Notes: generated by a model not told the origin, from the letters alone. DNA of 64,000 bases from Eupeodes corollae (GCF_945859685.1 NC_079147.1:189765174-189829173); one strand, 5' to 3'. Positions 47,701 to 57,125 are shown, counted from the first letter of the stretch. A program made the numbers and translations.

Positions 47701-50700
47701 TTTTTACCAACATTGAGTAATTTTGTATTTATTTTTTTTTAGGTTTTTATTTTTCATAAAAAAATGTCAATTCGATTTTTATCAGATGTTCGAAATGTTA
47801 GTTTTCGTTGCACAAAATTGTTTTAGAGATTAAATCATTTTTTATTCGTAAAATTTTCGAGGTGACAAATTTTTTGTATTTATAATTCACGAAAAAACGT
47901 ACGGACATCTTTCTAAAAATCTTTTATTTCAACTCTTAAGACCTTTAAACTTCGAGAAATGTCAACATTTTCTATTTGACAAATCGGACTCGTTACAATA
48001 ACTTCCTATGAAAAGGCGAATAGCAAATCTTGAAGCTTTTTGTATGCTAAGTATAATATTCCAGTTGCTTTTCTTTTTGAATAGAGGGATACCTTGAGTT
48101 TAATCTGGTATTAACGTGTTTTTTTGCTATTTGTTTATGATATAGTGAGAAGATTGGCCCCAACAAAGAAAACAATGGTATCAAATGGAAGGTGGGATAT
48201 ATACCTGTAAGTTAGGAATTGTAATTTTTAAGAAAAGTTAGTTGTCAACAAAAATAAAAGATTGGAAATCAAAATATTCAAAAAAAAGCCAAAAATTCAT
48301 TCTTGCAGTATTTTAGAAAAAATTGTTTTTTTTTTTTTATAAGAACCAAATAGTTTTTAAACTCTACATCTGCTATAATACTTTGTAGTCAATTAGTCTT
48401 TTCTCTAGACAGAAAGAGCTGTTTCCACAAATATGGTAGATCCAAATATGGTAGATCAAAAAAGTTATCCAGGTTTTCGATATCGAAGTCTGTACGCCAA
48501 AATCAAATTTTTTGTTTTCGGATGTTTCTAATTGTAACCCTGATGTTCCCCTTAAGTACATTTTACTATTTCTTTTTTTAACTATTAACCCAATACTATC
48601 AAAAGTGCCTTACATGTTTATATAAAGCAGAAATTAGATAGCTTACTACTTTTTAGCTTAATTTTTAATGGAATGTTTGTTCAACTTTTCTCTAAGACCA
48701 AGTTTTCTAGTAAATGTGGATTTTCGTCAAAAAAAGCAAGTTTTGAAAAGTTTTTAGAAAAATGTTATCTTCTTTAACTTGCCAAGGTGTTCTTTGATAT
48801 ATAACTTCATTAAATTCAAAATCCCCGCATTTTGGTAAAAAGAATAACAAAAATGTTAAATACAAACATTTTAAATTTCTCTGGCAAAATAGTTATATAA
48901 TATTATTTACCTATGTTCATCAACAAATTTTTTAATTTGATCGAATGTCAATTTAAATCTGACCTTAGAATAAATCCATCATATAATGACCATTAAATTT
49001 TAGTGTTTATAAACCAATAAAGCTTCAAATAAATTTTAGTCTTTTTTTACTTTTATTCATATTTTTTTGTGATTCATTATCTTCTTTGAAAAAATAAAAA
49101 TAATAAACATATTATTGGAATTTTTTTGTTCGATATGAATAAATTAAACTACTCTATAAATAATATATAAACCTGACTGTTTCAAACCATCGATCTATCA
49201 AAATATAACTGTTTTGATTATTCATTAATTTTTGCAGATTAAAAAAAATGTCTTCTCTTAAATGTATCTGCTGTTGATTAATACCTAAATAAAATGTAAG
49301 CGTAAAATAACAGGTTAAATTTGTACAACAATTAATATTTATCCACTTTTTGCTTAATACTATTCAGACATTTTATTCCAACATAATTTAAATAACATAA
49401 AAAATTAATCATCATCATAACATTTTATCACTTCATCAAACCAAAGAAACAAAAATGAGAAGAAAAGAACAATATCTATGAATTAAATACCAATTAAACA
49501 AAACTTTTCTATTATTTTATGCAACACTTTCGTTGACACTTCAATTTCCCTGTATGAAGAAACTTTGACAAACAAAGAGTGACAACAAAAACTAAAAGAA
49601 GGAAAGACAAATTATTCGCTATTAAGTCGAAATACTCGCTTATTGATTCACGACCATGGTTAATAAATCACAGTCTTTATTTAAAACTTAAGAAAAATAA
49701 ACAAAACAAAAAATTCACAACATTACTCTTGAATATTCAAATAATGCATCTTTCATCTCTCGAAACTTGAAGAAGATTTTGAAGAAAAAATTTGAATAAT
49801 CCCATCAAACAAAAAAGGAAACCATACAAAAAACTCTTAAGCAGTTGCAAAGGTAGTAAGTTGCATGCATAAGGCACCTTAAGTTAATATCTACACCGAG
49901 ACTAACTTTTATAGTCAAACTTAACTATAACTTTTAACTTACTTTGTCATTGTAGATGAATTTATGTCCAAAATAGATAGGTTTTTGAGCATCGTATCCG
50001 TAGAGCAAGTATCTCAGATTTTCCATTACAATGTATCTTAAAGTTGGTACAAGTACCCAGAAGATCGAGAGAGAGAGAGAGAGAGTAAAAGGTCAAATAA
50101 AAAAATTCGTCGAATTATTTAATCCACCAGTGTCAGTGCGCTAAACTTACGTATCATCATCTGCCTTAAGAAACCATTCGCCTTCGTGCAACAAATTTTC
50201 ATAGACATAACGAAATGCCTCACGTGTTTTTGTCCACAAATTGTCATGACTATCCTCAACACCAACATCGACTGCACCCAGATCCTGGTCGTTTTGGTTA
50301 CTTATGAAGATCAATCGGTTGCACCGTTTGCCCCAAGTTGCCTTCAGATGTTGTGCCTTGTCGCGATTGTCGGCATAAGTGAGTACCATGCAAACAATGC
50401 GAACTTCTTCAAATAAATCCGGGTTTGATTTGGTGGTAACGATAGCTCTCGAGCTTGATGAAACTAATGCTGCTGCTGATGACCCATAAGATGAACCCTC
50501 TCCTGTACCCGTGGTTATAACCAGGGTAGTTGGTTTTTCATTTAGTATCTCAGTCACCGAGGTGCCATAAGACAAAAGTGTGACAAATGCCATGGCAAAG
50601 CCAAAGGCAAATCCAAACAGCGCTGCTAGACGAACCCTCAGGCTTGACGCTGTCTTGAGACAAAGGAAACAGAAAATAAGATATCACCGTTTGTTTTTGT

Positions 50701-50777
50701 TTTTCAAATCTATTTAAGCCGTGTTAATCACCTTCGCCGGCGTTGCGACGCCTACTCAAAAGTACGTCCGAACTCAT
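35610..50777 (-). CDS. core 1 beta-1,3-galactosyltransferase-like (C1GalT family), 5 coding exons
   Basis: Predicted type II Golgi glycosyltransferase (GT31) that would add galactose in beta-1,3 linkage to GalNAc on Ser/Thr of glycoproteins, using UDP-Gal. My spliced model joins 50777-50732, 50649-50151, 50036-49943, 36142-35852 and 35765-35610, all with GT/AG borders and matching phases, into 361 residues, the usual family length. A short cytosolic tail, 'MSSDVLLSRRRNAGE', is followed by one membrane segment (about residues 23-43, 'ALFGFAFGFAMAFVTLL'), a Ser-rich stem, then 'VRIVCMVLTYADN', 'KATWGKRCNRLIFIS', the DxD motif in 'EGEWFLKADDDTYIVMENLR', 'PIYFGHKFIYND', 'YMSGGGGYVLSKEALRRF', 'EDFEIGKCLTNVGV' and 'CCSDYAISFHY'. 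No stops or frameshifts. Insects carry several paralogues, so I do not choose among C1GalTA and its relatives. Intron 3 is 13.8 kb and full of transposons; the other introns are 82-114 bp. Confidence 0.93.
35852..36142 (-). CDS. C1GalT-like coding exon 4
   Basis: 97 codons in phase 0, from 'VYMSGGGGYVLSKEALRRFI' to 'RSVEQIQT'. Includes the GGGGY acceptor-binding loop and 'SSEDFEIGKCLTNVGV'. The acceptor is 'ttgaag' and the donor ACG|gtaaga. It lies 13.8 kb from exon 3 yet continues the protein without gap or overlap. Confidence 0.93.
36560..38955 (+). mobile_element. LINE remnant (EN-RT) in C1GalT intron 3
   Basis: Antisense to the host gene. Endonuclease scraps ('GGYILKWIPATKT', 'EEPCGGCLFGCKKS', 'GEYTFISSS') run from 36620 to 36940. 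A pre-RT region with 'KWYDRRRVAYKNKLESLVLP' and 'STKKQAYFVRLESVHSARGY' follows to 37420. RT boxes follow: 'NPLFKKGDTNVVSNY', 'GLSFLDTLYKLFTTVLLYRL', 'TFFIDFKAAFDSIDR' (about 37985) and 'ARLYADDIVQLSDNL' (about 38260). A C-terminal region has 'QVWGYREYNQVEKLQRFF' and 'PNYAVHIETGLPKGF' and ends near 38951. Many frameshifts. Probably the same family as 3757-4377. Confidence 0.88.
39160..41030 (+). mobile_element. RTE-type LINE, internally deleted copy
   Basis: Begins inside the endonuclease ('TIRIKAKSDNISLICTHAPT'). It jumps at about 39650 from 'NYLVVAKV' to 'LDLDKVEIAISKL', so roughly 650 bp of the inter-domain region are deleted compared with 31622-35112. Then come 'RSMPDEWNLSIVCPILKKGD', 'YRPGKSTIDQIF', 'VRQGDALSCDSFNIVLERIE' and 'LLAYADDIGAF', decaying towards 41010. 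The (TAAG)n tail is not visible. Older than the full-length copy. Confidence 0.9.
41031..43744. other. intron 3 sequence, no gene recognised
   Basis: Very AT-rich. The exception is a compact GC-rich patch at about 42225-42310 ('acgacgacgcgacgcc', 'gatgccgccgcagcaatgcc', 'tatagccggcatcggtagca'), which stands out sharply. It holds no long frame and could be a regulatory element or a small alternative exon; neither is supported further. Confidence 0.35.
43745..44190 (-). mobile_element. outer CR1-like LINE copy, distal part
   Basis: Minus strand: 'GVP.GSILSPTLFLIYIND' and 'LLSANLNPVHCFADKS' (44160-44080), then the post-RT phrase 'VEFNASKTQ.CLVSLK.DIPP' to about 43890. The proximal part of this copy lies at 45890-46060, on the other side of a second, nested copy. 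Confidence 0.75.
44195..45889 (-). mobile_element. inner CR1-like LINE copy nested in the outer copy
   Basis: Reading downward: 45849-45475 ('ANLFARQFAANSTLP', 'HKSASPDVIPAIVLQRW', 'LHLSITSPKKANPTHPFNYR'), 45309-45094 (RT, 'MVWDQALLSKMRAFGFHESL', 'GVSQGSVLFPTLFLNFIND'), 45182-44889 and 44879-44250 (open 209 codons, 'CINETEHLDILDMCVNNHLL', 'AGRCLGFLRRCKTYFTPSGL', 'SNFGRTVKYRDSFLSCTTRM', ending 'RHLLSHALSSS'). The 3' end lies at about 44195. A few frameshifts and a degenerate catalytic box. Confidence 0.85.
45890..46060 (-). mobile_element. outer CR1-like LINE copy, proximal part
   Basis: Minus strand reads 'DISKAFDSVWHQALISKIRS' and 'LGFHESLLHWISN', then 'LSDRSIYK', at which point the inner copy begins. 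The missing continuation ('GVPQGS' onward) is found at 44160 downward, so the two pieces belong to one interrupted element. Confidence 0.75.
46310..46462 (-). repeat. AT-rich 174-bp-unit dispersed repeat, copy D, part 1
   Basis: Matches copy E from about 60345: 'accaaacatcatttttacca', 'gaaaaaaacggagtgttgg', 'aaattactgaatatcgaaa' and 'gataaaataagttt'. It is cut at 46462 by an LTR-retrotransposon fragment and resumes at 47489. Confidence 0.8.
46463..46621 (+). mobile_element. probable 5' LTR of a Ty3/gypsy-type element
   Basis: About 160 bp starting TGTTGTGTTC at the exact point where the surrounding AT-rich repeat is broken, and ending before TGGCGACGAGG (46622-46632). That sequence has the form of a tRNA primer-binding site (TGG start, placed directly after the LTR). 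I do not know which tRNA it would pair with. The right border is judged by the primer site rather than by a second LTR, because no 3' LTR is present. Confidence 0.6.
46782..47480 (+). pseudogene. Ty3/gypsy-type gag remnant
   Basis: One frame of 232 codons with a single in-frame TGA at 47148-47150. 'SISQFVPGEDFDAYKDRVQQ', 'YEVLKSMTAPALPSTKSFDV', 'LIRLLEQHYAPKFNERAERF' and 'KQEKGESVSDFIIKF' are the retrotransposon gag (capsid-like) domain. 'LEDALTDKFIVGLRNEKIQQ' and 'CERALTMEM' complete it. No zinc knuckle, protease, RT or integrase follows; sequence returns to the AT-rich repeat at about 47489. The 14-mer CGTTAAATCACTTA at 47475-47488 also occurs in the LTR (46507-46520), a possible footprint of the deletion that removed pol and the 3' LTR. 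Confidence 0.88.
47489..48015 (-). repeat. AT-rich 174-bp-unit dispersed repeat, copy D, part 2
   Basis: Picks up the family sequence exactly where part 1 stopped ('atttttaatttttgaaaag', 'catttgagtcgaaaatcaat') and runs to the shared terminus 'gacaaatcgga', 'cgttacaataacttcctatg' at about 47985-48012. The terminus agrees with copy E at 61420-61455. Confidence 0.85.
48016..49942. other. intron 3 sequence, no gene recognised
   Basis: AT-rich intronic DNA up to the splice donor of C1GalT exon 3 at 49942. Contains homopolymer runs (T run at about 48324-48340) and one A-rich short frame without recognisable content. Confidence 0.4.
49943..50036 (-). CDS. C1GalT-like coding exon 3
   Basis: 94 bp encoding 'YIVMENLRYLLYGYDAQ' and 'KPIYFGHKFIYNDK'. 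The acceptor 'tttaag' leaves one base to complete the Thr of ADDDT. The donor is AAA|gtaagtt. It opens the 13.8-kb intron 3. Confidence 0.93.
50151..50649 (-). CDS. C1GalT-like coding exon 2
   Basis: The acceptor 'tctcaagacag|CG' restores phase 1 to the frame of exon 1; the closer 'caag' acceptor would not. The exon encodes the membrane anchor, the stem and the first half of the catalytic domain up to 'KADDDT'. The donor AC|gtaagttt is strong. Intron 2 (50037-50150, 114 bp) contains a (GA)n run at about 50067-50085. Confidence 0.92.
50732..50777 (-). CDS. C1GalT-like coding exon 1
   Basis: ATG at 50777 opens 15 codons of basic cytosolic tail plus one base (phase 1). The donor is GAAG|gtgatt. 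The start is chosen because it supplies the tail and joins in frame to the membrane segment. An internal ATG in exon 2 (50593) would cut off half the membrane helix. Intron 1 is 82 bp. Confidence 0.85.
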
Positions 50778-50980
50778 CACCGATATTTGTTAGACTAATC
50801 GATGTTTAAAGCTCAAGAAAAAAGCGTGCCTCTCAGCTAGCTTCAGGCACTGCTGGCTGGGCTGATCAGAGCTCATCCATCGACATACACCAAACATACA
50901 ACCAGATGGCTTTGGGGGGTTTTGCCGCTAAGTTGACAAGTTTTTTTTTTGTTTTCTGTGCCATATGCGACGGACGGATA

Positions 50981-50988
50981 TATCGATA
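50981..50988 (-). promoter_or_regulatory. TATCGATA, DRE-like site upstream of C1GalT-like gene
   Basis: The palindrome TATCGATA lies about 205 bp upstream of the ATG at 50777, in a locally less AT-rich stretch. In Drosophila this is the core of the DNA replication-related element bound by DREF (and BEAF) at promoters of broadly expressed genes. No TATA box is apparent nearer the start, which suits this promoter class. Function here is inferred. Confidence 0.45.
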
Positions 50989-51082
50989 ACCAATATTGTT
51001 GATGCCGGTGACCGGTTACAATATTTAAATCAAGCTTAAAGAAATTTGAATAACAAGACAGAGAATAATAGTCGGGCGTCAA

Positions 51083-52459
51083 CTTATTTACGTAGAATCA
51101 ATACTAAATGACTTGCAGAAGCTTAAAAAGTCATCAAATTCAAGACGATTCGGTAGATTTGATTATTTTATTAGAAATATGTTAAGTTTTGAAGACGAAA
51201 CGGAAATGGAAAAGGCTTTTGTTTTCTTCCAACTATATTAATATTTTTGTTTATAATTTTTGTTATTGAAATTTATTTGGGTACTCTGCAAAAAATTCTT
51301 TTAACTGGTTACAGATTCTTTAAAAAAATGTTTAACCTCAGACTGATGAGAATCATCTTGAACACCGGAAGGCTTACCTACATTTTCTGATTTTTCTCTC
51401 AAAGTTTGTAAATGATTAGCCAGATTTGAGCCTATGGAATATCCACTGAAAATCTGTTAAGGTCATGTTTGAATATGGAATTAGAGGCACGTTTATGTCA
51501 AGTATTATCTCAAGTTTTCATGTGTGTGTGCAAATTAATACGGTGGATTAATAGTTATGTCAAAATGTTAAAATGCCAACATTTTATGTGGGATACAAAT
51601 TTGAGCGTGAGATATACTTAAAAGCCATTCACATGGGGATTAAAGTATATCATAACTAATTGATGGTGTGATTCAGTAATGACAGGAGAGTATACTAAAT
51701 TTGAGTCATGCGAAGTGAAGTTTAAAACCAAGTTCTGAAAAGTCTGAAAATAGGGACTATTGGTAGTTGATTACAGCCATATTGCAGAAGCTACATCTAT
51801 AAGCTTGGTCTTATATTATTTAGTTTATTTTTTCAAAATTACCTGCGACGTTGGACATTACGTGAAAATCCTAAAAATATTGTATCGGAATAGATTTCAT
51901 TTCGAGTAACGTTTTGAGGGCATCGCCTATTTTGCGTCCGCTCTACATATTCTATCAATATTTCCTTTTGATAACCATCACGCACAGTTTTAGGGCGCTC
52001 AGAGAATCAGTTTAATTAAAGCCATTCACCCACTTCATAATCGTATTTGGAACCATGACCCTGTATGATGTTAAAGTCAGTAGGCAATTTTTCAAAATTT
52101 GGGACGATATTAATCTACTTGTGATCCTAGAGCGTCTATGTTTGGAATGAACATTTTGAAAATAAAAAGTCAACATTTTTGTGACCATACTATTATCAAG
52201 ATTGAACAAATTTATTTTTAAATGTGAGAAGCATTAAAAATAAAAATCTTTTGTAGCCAGAGTGAGGGAAAGAAAACCCGACTTAAAGTTTTTAAAACAG
52301 ACCTTACTCGAAATGATTAAGATTTAAGGTAAACAAGTTAATAAGTCATGAAAACTGTTTGCGAGACACCACGATAAATAGGTCAGATTTCTCTCATCTT
52401 AAAGAGTACATTCTTCAGAACTTCAAGTTTATCGGTTTTCTTTATTATGTGCACTTTTC
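51083..52459. other. intergenic, possible transposase N-terminus on minus strand
   Basis: Mostly unrecognisable AT-rich DNA. At about 52060-51890, minus strand, 'NTIMKWVNGFN' followed by 'PKTVRDGYQKEI' and 'VERTQNRRCPQNVTRNE' vaguely resembles the helix-turn-helix region of Tc1/mariner-type transposases. Not strong enough for a separate call. Confidence 0.25.
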
Positions 52460-52899
52460 AGTTAAGCTTTGCTCTTAAAGCCCTTTCGATGGAAATTGGA
52501 GCATTGTTCATGTAGCACAAAATGTGCTTGAGTCGATTTTGTTTCATTTGTATTATCGACTGCATTTTCCAATTTTTGTGAAGTATTTGAAACGGATCTA
52601 AGTGGCACCAATATTGCATTATTATTAGCAAGGGCAATCATGATATCGTAGGCATGTTGTTTATTACACTTCCTTTCATTAAACCGTATTCTATTTTCTT
52701 TAATTTTTAGTAATTTACGTCGCAAAGTACTCAAAGGGGTAGCTCGGAATAAAAGAATTTAGTATTAATTAGTACTGCCTTCGAAGGTCTCTATGAAATT
52801 TGTCCTCAAGTTCCAAGTATCAAAAATCAAAGAATATAGCTGAGCATACTTGTTTTTCTTCAAGTGCCTTATCCCCCACTTTAGTTACAAATTTAAACT

Positions 52900-53570
52900 G
52901 ATGGCTTAGAATTAATCTTGTTTCTTCTATTATTTTGCTGAGCCTTTTCAGTAGCAGATTTTTGAAAACTTTTGCCGTGAATAGTATAAGCGATGTTGTT
53001 GTACCTTGCTGAGGTATTTTTCATTAATTTGGTACATTTCTATAGACAATTTCTCTTTCAAAACTTGATCAGTGATAAGATCGTTACCCGGTCAGATTTT
53101 CTATAATATAACTTATGATAACATACTTTTTGAGCGTGAAGAAAGTGTTTCACATTCGCCGTTGTTATTAATAAACCTTAAGGAATCTTTTGGAGGATTT
53201 TGTTGGGAATGGTTTAAAAACACAAGATTCTCGCAGTTTGATATTTTGTTGATGAATTTTTTCTATGGTTTCTTTGTCTTTCACGTGATCAAGGTGTTAA
53301 ATTGCAAGATCTCGATGGCCAATTGCGATCATGTCTTGGAGAAATAATGTGGCCAGAAAATCTTCCGATCACACCGTCAAGCCAACCAAAAAACCTGACC
53401 AAGCAGAGACACTCAATGTTAGATTTTCCGATTCAATTCTGCTTAATAACGTAGGATAAAATGGGCCTCATCACTGAAGATCAATTCAAGGAACCATCTA
53501 AGATACGGTGTAACTGCAGATCAACCAGCTTGAGATCGTTTGTTAATGGAACTGCGAAACTACCCTAAAG
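52900..53570 (-). mobile_element. Tc1/mariner-superfamily transposase remnant (copy 2)
   Basis: Minus strand, in mixed frames: 'LSYVIKQN' with 'RPIL' just before it (about 53460-53430, the place of AHFxLxGYVNKQN in better copies), 'GWLDGVIGRF' (about 53370), then 'RNWPSRSCNLTPL' (about 53325-53290, the WPPRSCDLTPLD block that carries the third catalytic Asp, here mutated to Asn). Stops everywhere. The frame at 53072-53347 on the plus strand is its shadow. Confidence 0.6.
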
Positions 53571-53589
53571 TTTAGTTTAGTTTTGCAAA

Positions 53590-54854
53590 TTGTGTCTTCT
53601 TTCACTCATTTTTATTATTAGCATAGTTTTAAGATGTTAAATCTCACAAGAAGATATTTTAATAGTGAAAGCTTTCCAAAAACGGGCTGCTAAAAAACAC
53701 TTTTTTAAAAAACATACACTTTATATGTTAAAACCAGTGAACACAAAATATGTAAATACAATGGCCCAAAAATTTAAACATTTAAAGCCCACTTTAAATG
53801 GTTTTTAAATTCAAAGTACACTCTAAAAATGAGTTTTTAAATGAAGGTAGATTCTTTGATATTTTTAAACGACATAAAGTATACTTTAAATCTAAAGCAC
53901 TCGTCCAACTATAAAAGCAGCTAAATGCTTCTTTATCTCTTTTAAAGTAGACTTTATCTTTGATACAAAATTAAAGACAAATGTTTTTTGAAGATGAGAA
54001 GATGATTTTGGGCTTATAAATCAACAATCACGAAAGCTGTCCTGACTCGAATTTTAGACGCGTGCACCAAAACTATTACCACGACAAAACAACAACAAAT
54101 CCGACTCTCGATGCAATAGCCTAGGAAACCAAACAATATTTGGACAAACTTGCATTCGGTCGATGGCCTTAACAAATAAGAATATGGTAGATAGCGTTGA
54201 ACTACAATGTTGCTGAAATTCATTTTCCGAATACAAAACCGCACGTCGTAGCTGGAAAGATGAAAATAGTGAAAAAACGAAGAACTGTTTTTGAGCCAAT
54301 ATATGCACATTTGTCCTTCAATTATTCTAGAACTTTTACCTTCTTTGAACAAAAATTGGTTTATTTTCAATTTGTATTTTAACAGATAATGACTTCCAAA
54401 ATGTTTGTAAAATTTATTAAGAAATTCTTAAGTTTATACAAACAAGAAATTTTAGATTTAAAATATCTACATATACTTGTATCGTTAAGAGAAGATGGAT
54501 ATTAAAAAAAACCTTCAATTTTATCCTATCCGATGAAAATTAATAAAAGACACTCGTTAAAAGTCGGTACCGAGTATTGTGGGAGTCTTAACGCACTAAA
54601 ACGACCGGTTTATCAGGACTACTCTATGAATGATCGACAAATGATTCCTCTTCCTTAATCTATAATGCACAACTTTTTTCAGTTGAAAGTAATTTTCTGT
54701 TTCAATCTTAATCCAAAATCACGTGCCACGTGGCTCGCCGGCAGTCACAGTAACTTACGTGTAACGAGTTGGCTTCCGGTTCAGATGAATATATTCCATC
54801 CTTATTGATTTGTGTTTTTTTGGATTATCCTTGTTTTTTCGTTTGACTTTTGAA
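53590..54854. other. no gene recognised
   Basis: 53700-53990 is rich in short AGTnnACTTTAAA/TTTAAAGT palindromic phrases and may be a small non-autonomous transposon. 54010-54370 has open frames on both strands without recognisable content. 54650-54850 precedes the enoyl-CoA hydratase-like pseudogene and is somewhat GC-richer ('cacgtggctcgccggcagtc'). Confidence 0.3.
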
Positions 54855-55650
54855 ATGATGAGCTATATTTCGAGAAATTCTTCTTTAGCAAGAATCTTAC
54901 ACTCTGTACGTTTTGTAAACACTTCAAGTTCGAAGTCACCTGTTGAAAACGATGTTTTGACAATTGTTTCTGAAAACAATGGAGTTCTAAAAATTCAGCT
55001 TAACAGACCGAAAACAAGGAACCCTCTTTCCATGGCAATAATGGAATCGATTCTTAATGGAATAACTAAAAACGTAAGTGATGAAGCACTGCGTTGTATT
55101 GTCATTTCATCAACCGGTCCCGTTTATTCCGCTGGTCATAATTTAAATAAATTGAAACCTGAAAAAGGTCCTGATTGTCAACGTGAAGTCTTCGATAAAT
55201 GTGCAGAGTTGATTCATAAAATACCAAAAGCTCCTGTGCTAATCATAGCTAAAGTCGATGTCTTAGCGGCTGCAGCAGGTTTTGGTATTTTCTGTCACAC
55301 TCCAGCAGTAGCAATATCTCGGGTTATGACTTATGCCTCGAATGAAGTCATCTTATATGCTTTTCACAGGATTTTCAATAAGTGCCAAAGACGCTTATAT
55401 ATCAGGGCTGGTGAGTGCAGTATGCTAAAATGATAAGCTAGTTGAAGAAGTAAACGAAATATCCGATTCAATTAAAAGCATAAGTCGCCCAGTAATACAA
55501 CTTGGTAAAGAGCTTTATTATAACCAGATGGGACATAATTTATCTGATAAAGCTTCTGAGGTCATGGTGAAAAACCTTGGTCTAAACGATGGGAAAGAAG
55601 GACTTAATAGGTTTTGGGAGAAGAGGAAACCAAAATGTAGCCAAAAAATT
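54855..55650 (+). pseudogene. enoyl-CoA hydratase domain-containing protein 3-like pseudogene
   Basis: A crotonase-fold protein of the mitochondrial ECHDC3 type. ATG at 54855 or 54858, a Ser/Arg-rich presequence, then 'VLKIQLNRPKTRNPLSMAIM', 'ALRCIVISSTGPVYSAGHNL' (oxyanion-hole region), 'FDKCAELIHKIPKAPVLIIA' and 'KVDVLAAAAGFGIFCHTPAV'. About 20-25 residues that normally separate AAAAG from FGIFC are missing. A frameshift lies near 55350-55370; after it the frame reads 'FTGFSISAKDAYISGLVSAV'. TAA follows at 55426-55428, then 'NDKLVEEVNEISDSIKSI', 'SRPVIQLGKELYYNQMGHNL' and 'KEGLNRFWEKRKP'. There are no introns across the whole coding length, which suggests a processed copy, although no poly(A) remains because piggyBac sequence follows directly. 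Confidence 0.88.
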
Positions 55651-55654
55651 CAAG

Positions 55655-56480
55655 CGATTCTGAATCTCCCGAAGAATTCGAATCGTCTTTTGAAGAAGAG
55701 CTTTTTGATCAAGTTGTGGCTAATCCCTCAAAGCGTTCACTTTCAAACAGAATGGTGCTGCCAATATTCAACCCCAAACATCAGCACGACCTATTGATGA
55801 TTTTGGATTTATGGTCACAGAAGAGTTCATTCGGCTTATTGTCACTGAGACAAATGTCAATGCCAACCAATTTTTACGAAGCACCATTATAAGCGTACTT
55901 CTCGCGCAAAGGAATGAGTAGACACCAAAGTCCAAGAGGTACAAAAATTGATTGAAGTGATGATGTATATGGGCATTGTAAAATACCCATCTATTGCTCA
56001 CTACTGGAGCACTGATAAGTTCTTCCGAAATTTCTTCGTTACTTTTGAAGATCATTCACTATGCGGACAATTCAATAAACAGTGGAAACCATTTGGGAAA
56101 AGTAAGAGGACCTACTTAACAAAATATCGTTAAAGCTAGAATCCAAAGAAATTTGTGCAGTAGATACATCAATGGTCCCTTTTCGCGGTAGGCTGTAATT
56201 AAAGCAGTATAACCCAGGAAAAGCACACAAGTATGGTATAAAAGTCTATAAACTTTGTGATCCAGCCGGGTACACTTACACCAGTGCCATATATGCAGGC
56301 AAAACTGATTCAAGTAACCAAACAGGAAAAGCTACCTAAAGCACGTAGTATTTGACTCAAATTGTCACGGATATTTTTTATGCATCCATTTCCTTAGCTA
56401 AAAACCTCCTTCCTCGTCAAACACATTTCAAATTCGAAAATTATATATGATTGTGGACTATAATCATGCCAAGCACGGTA
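55655..56480 (+). pseudogene. piggyBac-type transposase remnant
   Basis: Starts with an acidic N-terminus, 'SSDSESPEEFESSFEEELFD'. After a frameshift it reads 'RPIDDFGFMVTEEFIRLIVT', 'ETNVNANQFL', 'VQKLIEVMMYMGIVKYPSIA' and 'HYWSTDKFFRNFFVTF' (to 56050). It then gives the catalytic-domain blocks 'VDTSMVPFRGRL', 'QYNPGKAHKYGIKVYKLCDP' and 'AGYTYTSAIYAGKT' (56155-56310), and 'DIFYASISLAKNLLPRQTHF' (56370-56430). These are the ordered motifs of PGBD4-like DDD transposases. At least four frameshifts or stops. It begins where the ECHDC3-like pseudogene ends. Confidence 0.88.
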
Positions 56481-56719
56481 TTGATATTTTCTGGAAATGG
56501 TTTAAAACATTCATGAGATGTTCGGCAAAGATAATATTTTTTTTTTTTAGGGTGTCCAATCCATTTCCTATCTCCAGGTTTTATAAGCCGGTTTTGTGTC
56601 TGGGGTCTCTTTAAAAACATAAAGTATTTGAAACATTTTTGAGTTCACTGATTTATTTTTTTATTTTTACTTAGATTGTTAATAAATGTCTTATCATCTA
56701 TCAGCGCTCGTTGTTTACT

Positions 56720-57125
56720 GTGACCAACTCACTAACTTCGTTTTGAAATAAGCACGGAACAATTACGCCGTCGCGTCCGTTCCAAAATCCACGCCAAATG
56801 GTAACTTTTTGAGGATGCATTATCACCTGATGAACCTCGCTTGCGCTGGTACCGTCTATGGTCATGAACTTTAATCTCCTGTGTCAGTTGGATCTGGTAC
56901 GGGTGTAGGACCAAGTCCCGACGCAAAAGCAAAATTCGATAAGTTGAAGTCTGCGAAAGGGCGAGTTCTTGTACACGACGAGGAATAGACTGCTTCGGGT
57001 GATGTTTTCGGCCTATCTTGCATTCATTGAACGAACGACTGTGAAGGGCCACCACGTCTAGCGTAAAATGGGCGCAATGCGCGCAACTTGCGTTAACGAA
57101 GACAAACAAAATGGCATCGACGGGT
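56720..57125 (-). mobile_element. Tc1/mariner-superfamily transposase remnant (copy 3)
   Basis: Minus strand from about 57030: 'KQSIPRRVQELALSQTSTYR' (second helix-turn-helix), 'LHPYQIQLTQEIKVHDHRR', then a deletion, and in the next frame 'MHPQKVTIWRGFWNGRDGVI' and 'VPCLFQNEVSELVTVNNER' (to about 56700). The segment that should hold 'IIFSDEAHFWLNGYV' has been deleted between them. Same family type as copies 1, 2 and 4. Confidence 0.8.

Noticed and set aside
54014..54370. 118-codon minus-strand frame rich in Phe, Cys and Val
   Set aside because: Composition follows from AT-rich DNA. An overlapping open frame exists on the other strand and no motif is recognisable.
54855..55650. Functional enoyl-CoA hydratase gene
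   Set aside because: Core residues are missing, a frameshift and a TAA stop interrupt the frame, and the C-terminus runs into transposase sequence. No intron borders explain these breaks.
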